In this document: positions 26,454 through 34,960 of the stretch, in pieces | Position numbering within the stretch: position 1 is the stretch's first letter | Layout: the number at the start of each line of letters is the position of its first letter | Source: Rossellomorea marisflavi | GTDB lineage: Bacteria > Bacillota > Bacilli > Bacillales > Bacillaceae_B | NCBI RefSeq assembly: GCF_001274775.1 | Contig: NZ_LGUE01000001.1 | Coordinates: 1,272,334 to 1,336,333, forward strand | DNA: 64,000 bases | Direction: 5' to 3' | Made by a program: the position numbers and the translations under genes | Notes under the pieces: model-generated | Told to the model about the DNA's origin: nothing | Database searches by the model: none | The model's input: only the letters and a program-made list of their open reading frames with translations

Positions 26454-27456
26454 TGATATCGTCTCCCCCGCCTCTGGCGATGATGATTTCTCCCGAGTCC
26501 TCGAGTCGTCTGATGATGGATACGATCCTTGATTGAGCTTCTTCTACATCTTTCAGGCGAACCGGTCCCATGAATTCCATCTCTTCTTTGATTGTTTCGA
26601 CCATTCGACTCGACATATTCTTGAACACCACATTCTTCACATCATCAGCCGAGACTTTAAGGGCAAGAAGAAGGTCTTCATTTTCACAATCCCGTATGAC
26701 GCGTTGGATGGAACGGCTGTCAAGGGTGACGATATCTTCAAAGACGAACATCCGCTTCTTGATTTCTTCAGCCAACTCCGGATCTTGTATTTCAAGTGAA
26801 TCGAGGATCGTTTTTTCCGTGGCACGATCTACTCCGTTCAGCACTTCCACTACTGCCTCGACTCCGCCTGTCTGCGTATAATCCTGTGTGACCGTAGCCG
26901 ATAGCTTCTTCTCGAGAATAGCTTCCACTTCACTGATCACTTCAGGAGAGGTCCCATCCATCAGGGCGATTCTGCGCGCAATATCCGCTTGTACCTCTTG
27001 AGGAAGTTCAGAAAGGATCTGACCTGCCTGCTGCGGATCAAGGTAGGAAAGAATGAGTGCAATCGTCTGAGGATGTTCATTCTGGATAAAATTCAGTATT
27101 TGCGCAGCATCGGCCTTCCGTGCAAAATCGAATGGCCTGACTTGTAGTGAAGACGTTAGGCGATTGATGATGGCTGTCGCTTGATCCGCCCCCAACGCCT
27201 TTTCTAAAACGGTCTTCGCATAGCCTATACCGCCCTGAGAGATATAATCCTGTGCCATGGCGATATGATGGAACTCTTCCATGATCCCTTCCTTTGCTTC
27301 GGTCTCCACCTTTTTCACACCGGAGATCTCAAGGGTCAGCTTTTCAATTTCTTCTTCTGACAGATGCTTGTAGACCGATGCCGATACATCCGGCCCAAGG
27401 GAGATCAGGAGAATTGCTGCTTTTTGCTTACCTGTTAGTCCTTTTTCTCTTCTCAT
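26446..27456 (-). CDS. fliG: Flagellar motor switch protein FliG
   Basis: C-ring protein that contacts the stator and generates torque. The 336 residues show the three FliG domains: N-terminal MS-ring-binding (LTGKQKAAILLISLGPDVSA), middle with EHPQTIALILSYLDPQQA (EHPQ motif, about 128-145), and C-terminal torque domain with charged helix residues near 285-300 and FEDIVTLDSRSIQ. Starts ATG 27456, ten bases after the fliF stop. Confidence 0.97.
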   Translation of the reverse strand: MRREKGLTGKQKAAILLISLGPDVSASVYKHLSEEEIEKLTLEISGVKKVETEAKEGIMEEFHHIAMAQDYISQGGIGYAKTVLEKALGADQATAIINRLTSSLQVRPFDFARKADAAQILNFIQNEHPQTIALILSYLDPQQAGQILSELPQEVQADIARRIALMDGTSPEVISEVEAILEKKLSATVTQDYTQTGGVEAVVEVLNGVDRATEKTILDSLEIQDPELAEEIKKRMFVFEDIVTLDSRSIQRVIRDCENEDLLLALKVSADDVKNVVFKNMSSRMVETIKEEMEFMGPVRLKDVEEAQSRIVSIIRRLEDSGEIIIARGGGDDIIV

Positions 27457-27466
27457 ACCGATCCCC

Positions 27467-29062
27467 CTATTCTTCCGCTAGCCACGTGCGCAGTAATTTT
27501 GCAAATTCTTCAGGTTTATCCTTGGCCATCTTTTCAAGTTGTTTCCTCCTGATGGTGGCCTCTGTTTCCTGTTTAGGTTCTATATCAGGGATGGGTGCGA
27601 GCTCCACTTTCTCTTCTACGATCAGATCTTCCACTTCTTCTTCCTTTTTCCTTGAACGAATGATCATGATGACGAGGAGAATGATCACTAAGAAAAGCAC
27701 TCCTCCGACAGCATAAATCCACCAAGGCAGGCCAGTGTTTTTCTCATCGTCCATCTCCACCTTTCCGTTGAAGGGCTGGACAGAAACGACGACCTTGTCA
27801 CTCAGCTCTTGATCCGTCAGATCAGGAACTTCATCTTTGTCGATGGATGTGCGGATGATCGTTGAGAGAACCTGCTGAATGTCGTCCACCCGTGATTGCG
27901 GAAGTGAGTTCAAGTTATCGGGCTCGGGTGGTTCGACCATGACTTGGATTCCGATATCCCTTACCTTATAAGGACTCTCGGTAATTTCTTTCTTGATTCT
28001 GTTCACTTCGTTATTAATGGTTTCTTCCATTTTCTCATAGTCACCATTTGACTCGCTGCCCGATCCATATGTAACTCCGCTGTTGGTCGGTTCATTGCCG
28101 TCACCCGCACCAGGTGTGCCCCCGTCGGCTGCGCCTTCACCGGAGTATGTTTCATTGATCCGCTGTGCACTGACTGCAATTCCTTCCATATTTTCTTCAT
28201 CTACCGGAGTTACGAGGTTTTCTTCCCTATTTTCCTGGGTAAAGTCAATATCAGTTGTAACGGAAACGACGACCTTATTGAAGCCGATCATCGTGCCAAG
28301 CATATTCTGGACCTGGCGCTGAAGATCACGCTCCACTTCCTTTTTGATCTCCATCTGCCCGGCGACTGCATTGCTACCTGCATTTTGTGAATCAAGATCA
28401 AAGTACTCGAAATTTTGATTCATGATCACGATATTATCCGTAGGAAGTTTTGGTACGCTTTTTGAAACCAAATGATAAAGGGATTTGATCTGTCTCTGAT
28501 CCATCGTGAATCCCGGGTTGGTATTCAATACGATGGATGCAGAGCCCTGCTGATTTTCATCGCTCACGAATACCTGCTCGGCCGGCATATTGATCATGAC
28601 CTTTGCATCTTTCACCCCGTCGATGCTTTTCATTAGATCCGCCAGTTCGGTCTGCATGGCATCCAGTTTCAATACATTGAATTCATTATCCGTCATTCCG
28701 AAACCGGCGTTTTGACTAAAGAAGGAATAATCGATGCTTCCTGAGTTGGGTATCCCCTCTGCGGCAAGCTCCACCTTCAATGTATCCACCTGTTCCTTCG
28801 GGACCATGATCGTCGTTCCACCGTCTGAAATTTCCGAAGTGATTCCCCGCCCGTCCAGGTTTTCCTTGATTGTACCCGTTTCGGACACAGAGAGATTGCT
28901 GTATAAAGGCACCAGATCTGTTCTGGTGGCAAAGAAACTGATGATGGCGATCAAGATGAGGATAAGCAGTAGACCGATCCCCATCCCGGCTTTTTGTTTT
29001 CGGGAACGACTGACCCAAAACGTTTTTATCTGATCTTTATATTTCGTAAGCGATTCATTCAT
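27467..29062 (-). CDS. fliF: Flagellar MS-ring protein FliF
   Basis: Membrane ring on which the basal body is built. The 531-residue protein has membrane segments at about 26-46 and 440-462. Between them are two YscJ/FliF ring-building motifs (PLYSNLSVSETGTIKENLDGRGI and a second domain near 130-220). A glycine/serine-rich variable loop (about 305-335) follows, and the cytoplasmic C-terminus binds FliG. All parts are present. Follows fliE with a 30-base gap. Confidence 0.97.
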   Translation of the reverse strand: MNESLTKYKDQIKTFWVSRSRKQKAGMGIGLLLILILIAIISFFATRTDLVPLYSNLSVSETGTIKENLDGRGITSEISDGGTTIMVPKEQVDTLKVELAAEGIPNSGSIDYSFFSQNAGFGMTDNEFNVLKLDAMQTELADLMKSIDGVKDAKVMINMPAEQVFVSDENQQGSASIVLNTNPGFTMDQRQIKSLYHLVSKSVPKLPTDNIVIMNQNFEYFDLDSQNAGSNAVAGQMEIKKEVERDLQRQVQNMLGTMIGFNKVVVSVTTDIDFTQENREENLVTPVDEENMEGIAVSAQRINETYSGEGAADGGTPGAGDGNEPTNSGVTYGSGSESNGDYEKMEETINNEVNRIKKEITESPYKVRDIGIQVMVEPPEPDNLNSLPQSRVDDIQQVLSTIIRTSIDKDEVPDLTDQELSDKVVVSVQPFNGKVEMDDEKNTGLPWWIYAVGGVLFLVIILLVIMIIRSRKKEEEVEDLIVEEKVELAPIPDIEPKQETEATIRRKQLEKMAKDKPEEFAKLLRTWLAEE

Positions 29063-29092
29063 TACAATCCTCCGGTACTATAGCCAATCGAC

Positions 29093-29392
29093 TTACATTG
29101 GCATTCTCATGATTTCCTGATAGGCTTCAATCACTTTGTTTCTCACTTCCATGGTAGTCTGCATGGTGATGCTGGCTTTTTGGGATGCAATCATGACTGA
29201 ATGCAGATCCACATTTTCCCCCATCACCAATTTTTTGGTCATTTCATCGGATTGAAGCTGGCTCTTGTTCACTTCATCGATCGTATCCTTCAGTACCTTG
29301 CCGAACCCCGCTTCTCCGGTTTTCGTTTCATTTATCTTGACAGACGGTATCATCATACCGCCTTGTACAGAATTGACTCCTGAGATCGCCAA
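29093..29392 (-). CDS. fliE: Flagellar hook-basal body protein FliE
   Basis: Junction between MS ring and proximal rod; exported early. The 99-residue product has a disordered N-terminus and two helices with the family pattern DEVNKSQLQSDEMTKKLVMGENVDLHSVMIASQKA and the C-terminal RNKVIEAYQEIMRMPM (key residues VxAYxEIMxMxx). Start is TTG 29392 with AAAGGAGG well spaced; there is no other start nearby. Confidence 0.94.
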   Translation of the reverse strand: MAISGVNSVQGGMMIPSVKINETKTGEAGFGKVLKDTIDEVNKSQLQSDEMTKKLVMGENVDLHSVMIASQKASITMQTTMEVRNKVIEAYQEIMRMPM

Positions 29393-29406
29393 GTGCTTCT
29401 CCTCCT

Positions 29407-29862
29407 TTATTTACCTATTTCAAGTGCTTTTGACAGCATGGATTTATTGGCATTGAACACCGTCACATTCGCTTCATAGGAGCGAGTAGCCGAGATGAGA
29501 TCCACCATTTCACGCAAAGGGTCGACATTCGGCAGCCTTACGTATCCTTCAGCATCGGCATCCGGATTTTCCGGGTCATACTGCATCTTATAGGGCGTTT
29601 GCGTGTCTTCTTCAATCCTCGAGACCTGAACACCGCTTCCAGGAGAATCCGTTTTGCCCATCGCCTGGTTCAAGAATGAAGTGAACTCTCCACCTTTACT
29701 TTCCATCACGACGCTCTTTCGTGTGTAGGGTTGCCAGACTCCGTCTACCATCTTCCCTCTCGTAGTATCAACATTGGCCATATTGGACGAGATCGTATCC
29801 ATCCTGAGCCTCTGTGCGGTAAGGGCCGAGGCCGTGGTGTTCATTCCTGCAAAAATGGTCAT
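29407..29862 (-). CDS. flgC: Flagellar proximal rod protein FlgC
   Basis: Rod component. The 151-residue protein has the rod N-terminal SALTAQRLRMDTISSNMANVDTT (about 11-33) and the C-terminal rod helix LREMVDLISATRSYEANVTVFNANKSM. I start it at ATG 29862 (MTIFAGMN), nine bases after GGAGG; the ATG two codons earlier is too close to the site. Three bases from the flgB stop, so co-translated. Confidence 0.95.
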   Translation of the reverse strand: MTIFAGMNTTASALTAQRLRMDTISSNMANVDTTRGKMVDGVWQPYTRKSVVMESKGGEFTSFLNQAMGKTDSPGSGVQVSRIEEDTQTPYKMQYDPENPDADAEGYVRLPNVDPLREMVDLISATRSYEANVTVFNANKSMLSKALEIGK

Positions 29863-29864
29863 GC

Positions 29865-30254
29865 TCATTTCCCTCCTTTAATGACTGACTGGAGGCTGTT
29901 GAATTTACCGCTCAGTCTATCTGTCACGGCATTATAATAGATTTGATTGGAAGCAAGGTCTGACATTTCCCGATCCAGATCGACTCCGTTGCCGTTATGA
30001 TTGTATTCATTGGGTTGTTTGATCGAAATTCGACTGCTAGAGGGCTGTGAGTGGAAGGCGAAGTGCCTGGAGTCCGTCCTGGTTGCTTCTAAGGCATTCA
30101 TTGAATCCTGAAGCACTTGACTGAACTCTGCTTTTTTCGCTTTATAATTCGGGGTATCCACGTTGGCGATGTTTTGCGATATGGTCCGCTGATTAAGCGA
30201 AGCATAGTCAAGGCCCCGTTCAAGAACTGAAAATGTATTGGAAAAAATGTTCAC
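29865..30254 (-). CDS. flgB: Flagellar proximal rod protein FlgB
   Basis: First gene of the fla/che operon and innermost rod component. The 129-residue product carries LNQRTISQNIANVDTPNYKAKK (key NIANVDTPNYK, about 25-35) and a C-terminal helix with MSDLASNQIYYNAVTDRLSG. I place the start at GTG 30254 (MNIFSNTFSV), five bases after AGAGGTGG. The GTG at 30263 overlaps that site. The long upstream region probably holds the operon promoter. Confidence 0.93.
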   Translation of the reverse strand: MNIFSNTFSVLERGLDYASLNQRTISQNIANVDTPNYKAKKAEFSQVLQDSMNALEATRTDSRHFAFHSQPSSSRISIKQPNEYNHNGNGVDLDREMSDLASNQIYYNAVTDRLSGKFNSLQSVIKGGK

Positions 30255-30791
30255 TATATCCACCTCTAACTAGTTATTTTACAAATTACTACTTAGTTTG
30301 ACATATTTATCATGCAACAGTATTTATTGTAATGTTTCACTCGAGTAGTGTCTATGAAATTTCCGTAAAAATGATAGAACTTTGTCGATAATTGAAAAAA
30401 ATATGACTTATAGACTATGTAAAATCCTTTTGTTCCCATCCTTTTCACTAAGGAAATCAGCCTATCAGGATCAAAAAAGTTCCCCCACTCCTTATTACAC
30501 GTGGTTTTATGTTAGTAAACGCTCTCTACGTCATGCCATTAATTGTAATTTCATAGCTTTCTCAGTCGAATGTCGTCGTACATGGAATTAATTTAATTGT
30601 ACTATTCAACAAATGTTTAACAAGGGCTAAAGATTCACCTCATCTAGTACTTTTGCTTTATTTTAGAGAATTGATTTTTGATTCTCCGCATGGTTTTACG
30701 AAAAAGAACCTGAATGAACGCTGTCATATTAGTCATATTCCTGATAAATCTCATAAATAGTTTTTTAAGCATATAAAAGATGTACACAACG
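30255..30791 (-). other. Long AT-rich region upstream of the fla/che operon
   Basis: About 540 bases between the codY terminator and flgB carry no gene I can support. Such a gap fits an operon control region. I see no strong SigA or SigD promoter. The best SigA-like pair on the minus strand is TCGACT (30564-30569), a 16-base spacer and TACAAT (30542-30547). The best SigD-like sequence is TAAG with ATCGACAA 17 bases downstream, around 30377-30405; its spacing is longer than usual. Neither is convincing. No CodY box of the AATTTTCWGAAAATT type is evident. Confidence 0.5.
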
Positions 30792-30830
30792 CAAAAAACC
30801 CCCATCACCGGATAACGATGATGGGGGTTT
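30792..30830 (-). terminator. Intrinsic terminator after codY
   Basis: AAACCCCCATCA pairs with TGATGGGGGTTT around an 11-base loop, continued by T residues on the minus strand. It lies 16 bases after the codY stop and separates codY from the fla/che operon. In B. subtilis some read-through from the codY operon into flgB is known; this stem looks strong enough to limit it. Confidence 0.93.
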
Positions 30831-30846
30831 AGTGATTGCGGAAATA

Positions 30847-31626
30847 TTAGTTGGTGCGAAGCTTATCCAATTCCACAAGGAATTTGTTGTTCAGCACTTT
30901 GATGTACGTTCCCTTCATACCCAGGGAGCGTGACTCGATCACACCGGCACTTTCAAGCTTACGGAGTGCGTTGACAATGACTGAGCGGGTGATCCCTACA
31001 CGATCGGCAATTTTGGATGCTACAAGCAATCCTTCGTTGCCATCAAGTTCTTCGAAGATATGCTCGATTGCTTCCAACTCACTGTAGGACAGGGAGCTGA
31101 TGGCCATTTGAACAACCGCTTTGCTTCGTGCTTCTACTTCGATCTCATCTGCTTTCTCACGAAGGATTTCCATCCCGACGACCGTCGCACCATATTCTCC
31201 GAGAATGAGGTCATCGTCTTCGAATGAAGCCTCCAAGCGGGCAAGGATCAGTGTCCCAAGACGCTCTCCTCCACCGATGATTGGGACGATCGTTGTAAGA
31301 CCGCTATTGAACAATTCTTTGTTCTCTACTGGGAACGCAGTATATTCACTGTTCACATCTAAGTTTGGAGATGTTTCCTGGACATTGAAGAGGTTTTGAG
31401 TATACTCCTCAGGGAATTGTCTGTCTGCAAGCATCTGCTTCATGCGCTCATTTTCGATTTGTTGGTTGATTGCATAGCCAAGAAGTTTCCCTCTTCTGCT
31501 TACAACGAAGACATTTGCTTCGATGACCTGGCTCAATGTTTCGGACATTTCTTTAAAGTTAACTGGTTTACCCGCTGCATTTTGCAACATGGCATTAATG
31601 GTTCTTGTTTTCGCTAGTAAATTCAT
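30847..31626 (-). CDS. codY: Global transcriptional regulator CodY
   Basis: GTP- and branched-chain-amino-acid-sensing repressor of stationary phase, transport and motility genes. The 259-residue protein has the N-terminal GAF domain (about 1-155), with the effector pocket region [18 protein letters not shown] linker helix and the C-terminal winged helix-turn-helix [23 protein letters not shown] (key residues, about 204-226) follow. Standard length; ATG with AGGAGG. Last gene of xerC-hslV-hslU-codY. The 93-base gap to hslU contains an ATGAATTCAT palindrome and a weak TATATT -10-like sequence, so an extra codY promoter is possible. Confidence 0.98.
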   Translation of the reverse strand: MNLLAKTRTINAMLQNAAGKPVNFKEMSETLSQVIEANVFVVSRRGKLLGYAINQQIENERMKQMLADRQFPEEYTQNLFNVQETSPNLDVNSEYTAFPVENKELFNSGLTTIVPIIGGGERLGTLILARLEASFEDDDLILGEYGATVVGMEILREKADEIEVEARSKAVVQMAISSLSYSELEAIEHIFEELDGNEGLLVASKIADRVGITRSVIVNALRKLESAGVIESRSLGMKGTYIKVLNNKFLVELDKLRTN

Positions 31627-31719
31627 ACTATTTCCTCCTACTACGGCTAAAGTGTTTCTTCTTCAATATATAATGGAATGAATTCATGTTTCTTTACCCA
31701 CATTCACACTAAAAAAAAC

Positions 31720-33129
31720 TTATAGTATAAATTGGCTGAGGTCTTTATCCTTTGCGATGGCTTTCAGTTTTTCGTCGACGTAGCCCGGAGTGATCGAAAC
31801 GGTTCCCATCGAAATATCAGGGGCTTCGAACGACAGATCTTCGAGAAGTTTCTCCATGATGGTATGAAGCCTCCTTGCACCGATATTGTCAGTTTCCTGA
31901 TTCACGTCATAGGCGATTTCGGCGAGTCTACGAATAGCATCGTCAGAAAATTCGATTTGTATACCTTCTGTTTCCAGCAACGCAATATATTGCTTGATGA
32001 TTGCATTATCAGGTTCAACCAGGATCTTCACGAAGTCATCCGTGGACAGCTTTTGAAGTTCCACCCTGATCGGGAAACGTCCCTGAAGTTCGGGAATGAG
32101 ATCAGACGGCTTACTCATATGGAAAGCACCGGCTGCGATGAATAGGACATGGTCCGTTTTCACGGAGCCATACTTGGTAACGATCGTGGAGCCCTCGACA
32201 ATCGGCAGGATATCACGTTGTACGCCTTCTCTCGATACATCTGCTGAAGACTGACCGGAACTCTTGCTCGCGATCTTATCGATCTCATCGATGAAGATGA
32301 TACCCGACTGCTCTGCCCTTAGGACGGCATCCTGCGTCACCTCATCCATATCGATCAGTTTCTGTGCCTCTTCACTCGTCAATACGGCACGTGCTTCCTT
32401 CACCTTGAGCTTCCTCTTCTTCTTCTTTTTAGGAACAAGATTGCTCAAGGCATCCTGCATGTTCATCCCCATCTGTTCCATTCCGGAACCTTGCAGCATA
32501 TCGAACATGGATGCCTGCTGTTCTTCCACCTCAATAGTGACATACTCTTCCTCGAGTTCACCGTTGCGAAGCTTTTCCTCAATGACCTTCCGTTTTTCCT
32601 GGAGGGACATTTCTTCCTGCTTTTCCTGATCATCATCAGACGGCTGGGCTTGGTTCCCCCCGAAAATCATTTCGAAGGGGTTTTTATAGGATGAAGATTT
32701 TTTCTTTGAAGGAACGACCAGCTCGACGAGGCGTTGATCAGCGTTTTTCCTCGCTGCCTCCTGTACACCTGCCATCTTCTCTTCCTTCACGAGACGCACC
32801 GACGTTTCCACCAGGTCCCTGACCATGGATTCAACATCTCGTCCTACATACCCAACTTCAGTGAATTTTGTTGCTTCCACCTTGATAAAAGGTGCACGCA
32901 CCAGCTTGGCGATCCTTCTGGCAATCTCGGTTTTCCCGACTCCGGTAGGACCCATCATCAGGATATTCTTCGGGATCACTTCGTCCTTCAGTTCATCTGA
33001 GAGAAGACTTCTCCGGTATCTGTTGCGAAGGGCGACTGCTACAGCCCTCTTGGCATCTTTTTGACCGATGATGAATTGATCGAGACGCTCAACGATTTGC
33101 CTCGGCGTTAAATGTTCCGAATTCTTCAT
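31720..33129 (-). CDS. hslU: HslU (ClpY), ATPase subunit of the HslUV protease
   Basis: AAA+ unfoldase that feeds substrates to HslV. The 469-residue protein has Walker [16 protein letters not shown] (about 60-74), the pore motif GYVGRD (about 93-98), the I domain (about 110-245, lysine-rich near the end), Walker [12 protein letters not shown] and a sensor-2 arginine region NIGARRLHT. The C-terminal tail ends in hydrophobic residues (FIL), suited to activating HslV. AAAGGAG precedes the ATG. Confidence 0.97.
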   Translation of the reverse strand: MKNSEHLTPRQIVERLDQFIIGQKDAKRAVAVALRNRYRRSLLSDELKDEVIPKNILMMGPTGVGKTEIARRIAKLVRAPFIKVEATKFTEVGYVGRDVESMVRDLVETSVRLVKEEKMAGVQEAARKNADQRLVELVVPSKKKSSSYKNPFEMIFGGNQAQPSDDDQEKQEEMSLQEKRKVIEEKLRNGELEEEYVTIEVEEQQASMFDMLQGSGMEQMGMNMQDALSNLVPKKKKKRKLKVKEARAVLTSEEAQKLIDMDEVTQDAVLRAEQSGIIFIDEIDKIASKSSGQSSADVSREGVQRDILPIVEGSTIVTKYGSVKTDHVLFIAAGAFHMSKPSDLIPELQGRFPIRVELQKLSTDDFVKILVEPDNAIIKQYIALLETEGIQIEFSDDAIRRLAEIAYDVNQETDNIGARRLHTIMEKLLEDLSFEAPDISMGTVSITPGYVDEKLKAIAKDKDLSQFIL

Positions 33130-33166
33130 TCTCTACACACTCCTTTGCCCCATACGGGAATCTATA

Positions 33167-33718
33167 TCAAAGCTCTTCAACAATGATTTGACTATTCGTA
33201 TAAACGCAAATTTCAGATGCAATATTCAGAGATGACCGGGCAATTTCCTTTGCCGTCAGGTGCTCACCGGCATACTGCTTCAGTGCGCGTCCAGCGGAAA
33301 GGGCGTAATTGCCCCCTGAGCCGATGGCAAGGATCCCATCATCCGGTTCGATGACTTCCCCCGTTCCTGAAATCAACAAGAGGTGTTCCTGATCCATCAC
33401 GATAAGCATGGCCTCTAGCTTTCTCAGGATTTTGTCGCTCCTCCATTGCTTTGCAAGTTCCACGGCAGCCCTGGGGAGATTTCCGTTAAACTCCTGAAGC
33501 TTACCTTCGAACATTTCAGAAAGGGTGAATGCATCGGCAACCGATCCGGCGAATCCAGCAAGAACCTTACCATTGAAAAGCTTCCTTACTTTCCTGGCCG
33601 TATGTTTCATGACGACTGCATTACCGAATGTCACCTGACCGTCACCGCTCATGGCACATTGACCGTTATGTTGAACGGCGAATATCGTTGTTGCATGAAA
33701 TTGTTCCATCCTACTCAT
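33167..33718 (-). CDS. hslV: HslV (ClpQ), peptidase subunit of the HslUV protease
   Basis: Proteasome-beta-like peptidase. The conserved core [24 protein letters not shown] and [18 protein letters not shown] identifies it. In most HslV the nucleophile is the first Thr of TTIxxV. In B. subtilis an N-terminal Ser exposed after Met removal has been reported instead. Three starts are possible: 33730 (overlaps the xerC stop, no site), 33718 ([11 protein letters not shown], after GGAGAAGGG) and 33709 (MEQFHATT). I chose 33718, which puts a Ser at position 2, but the call is uncertain. Either way the TT pair lies 8-9 residues inside. Confidence 0.93.
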   Translation of the reverse strand: MSRMEQFHATTIFAVQHNGQCAMSGDGQVTFGNAVVMKHTARKVRKLFNGKVLAGFAGSVADAFTLSEMFEGKLQEFNGNLPRAAVELAKQWRSDKILRKLEAMLIVMDQEHLLLISGTGEVIEPDDGILAIGSGGNYALSAGRALKQYAGEHLTAKEIARSSLNIASEICVYTNSQIIVEEL

Positions 33719-33729
33719 TCCCTTCTCCA

Positions 33730-34623
33730 TTATGCACGCGGATGATGCGCGAGGTATGACTTCCTCAATTGGTCCTTCGATACATGCGTATACACCTGGG
33801 TGGAAGAAAGAGATGCGTGCCCAAGGAGATCCTGCACGGCCCTCAGGTCCGCCCCGTTGTTCAATAAATGCGTGGCGAATGTGTGCCTGAGCATATGAGG
33901 GTGAATCTTCCTTGTCAGGGAGGCTTTATCGATCAGCTTGGTCAGGATCAGTCTGATCCCCCTTTGAGTCAGCGGACCGCCCCGATGATTCAGGAAGAGA
34001 TGTTTCTCTGACGCATGTTTGGTCAAAGTCGTCCTCGAACGGTTTATGTATTCCTCCAGTGCATCATGGGCAAAACTACCGAACGGCACATACCTCTCCT
34101 TTCCCCCTTTCCCTCGGACCAAGAGGATCGACAGGGAGAAATCAAGATCATCCAGCGTAAGACCCGAGCATTCACTTACCCTCATGCCCGTTGCGTACAG
34201 AAGCTCGAATAATGCCCTGTTCCTGATCTCGAGGGGAGTGGAATCCCCACAGGCATCAAGGAGTGCTTGTATTTCTTCTTCATAAAAAAACTTCGGCAGC
34301 CTTTGCTCCCGCTTTGGAAGGTTCACATAAGAAAATGGGTTTTCCAGGATACGGGCCTCCCTGTTCAAGAAACGATAAAAGCTTCTTATGCTCGATACTT
34401 TCCTCGCGACAGAAGCTCTCTTCAAACCTTGATCATGGAGTTTGGTCAAAAACAGCCTTGCATCAGAATACTCGACATCTTTCAAAGAACCTATACCCTG
34501 CTCTTTCATAAATACGTAAAACTCTTCAATATCATGACGATAATGTTCAAATGTATAAGAAGAATAATGCTTCTCTATTTTCAGATAATCGATAAAGGAT
34601 TGTAGTGAATGTTCTTCATTCAT
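33730..34623 (-). CDS. xerC: Tyrosine recombinase XerC (CodV)
   Basis: Resolves chromosome dimers at dif with its partner XerD. The 297-residue protein has an N-terminal SAM-like core-binding domain (about 1-85) and a catalytic domain with Arg148 (ATGMRVSE), Lys172 (RGKGGKER), His243 and Arg246 (HPHMLRHTF), His269 (LGHAS) and the nucleophile Tyr278 (TQVYTH). All catalytic residues are intact. It leads the hslV-hslU-codY operon. It is a housekeeping recombinase, not an element integrase, judging from context and length. Confidence 0.96.
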   Translation of the reverse strand: MNEEHSLQSFIDYLKIEKHYSSYTFEHYRHDIEEFYVFMKEQGIGSLKDVEYSDARLFLTKLHDQGLKRASVARKVSSIRSFYRFLNREARILENPFSYVNLPKREQRLPKFFYEEEIQALLDACGDSTPLEIRNRALFELLYATGMRVSECSGLTLDDLDFSLSILLVRGKGGKERYVPFGSFAHDALEEYINRSRTTLTKHASEKHLFLNHRGGPLTQRGIRLILTKLIDKASLTRKIHPHMLRHTFATHLLNNGADLRAVQDLLGHASLSSTQVYTHVSKDQLRKSYLAHHPRA

Positions 34624-34651
34624 TCGTTAAACACCTCACAAGGGCTACTAA

Positions 34652-34680
34652 ATAGTAACACAACCCCATGGGGCTTGCAA
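34652..34680 (-). promoter_or_regulatory. SigA promoter of the xerC-hslVU-codY operon, with palindromic spacer
   Basis: TTGCAA, a 17-base spacer and TACTAT on the minus strand, ending 28 bases before the xerC start. The spacer contains the perfect palindrome CCCCATGGGG (34664-34673), a possible operator. Confidence 0.7.
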
Positions 34681-34857
34681 TTCATTTCACCCTTTTTTCA
34701 CAAAGTTCTGAATTGTTTATCCCAACGGGCCACCTTTTCACATCCAACCCCTTTAAACAGGGTCAACGGGCTGGTCGTCTACCATGAAGAATTGTACACC
34801 AATTGCGTAAAATAAAAAAGTTTTAAGTATTTTGTAAATTTATGTATAAGGTGGAAA

Positions 34858-34904
34858 CAACAAAAGAACTGACCTGAAATGGCATTGAGCTTTCAGGACA
34901 GTCC
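34858..34904 (-). terminator. Intrinsic terminator after topA
   Basis: ACTGTCCTGAAA pairs with TTTCAGGTCAGT (one T-T mismatch) around an 11-base loop, followed by TCTTTTGTTGTTT on the minus strand. Confidence 0.8.
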
Positions 34905-34960
34905 CTTGTTTATTCTATGCTTTTAGAATGCATTCTTCAATAGGAAGAATGACCCTCTGA

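Larger units (their letters stand above)
34624..34960 (-). other. Gene-free gap between topA and xerC where trmFO is expected
   Basis: In most Bacillus genomes trmFO (folate-dependent tRNA m5U54 methyltransferase, about 435 residues) lies here. This stretch of 337 bases holds only the topA terminator, a small hairpin right after the topA stop (CATTCTTC/GAAGAATG, 34931-34951), the xerC promoter and intervening AT-rich DNA. No frame shows TrmFO remnants. The only ATG-started reading on the minus strand near 34785 is ten codons. Confidence 0.7.

Noticed and set aside
30382..30591. Plus-strand reading frame of 69 codons in the flgB upstream gap
   Set aside because: It is the only frame in a real gap, but it has no convincing ribosome site, no domain and an odd composition; random in AT-rich DNA.
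33730..34623. Tyrosine recombinase as a sign of an integrated element
   Set aside because: Length, catalytic motifs and the xerC-hslV-hslU-codY context mark the housekeeping chromosome-dimer recombinase; no attachment repeats or phage genes are near.
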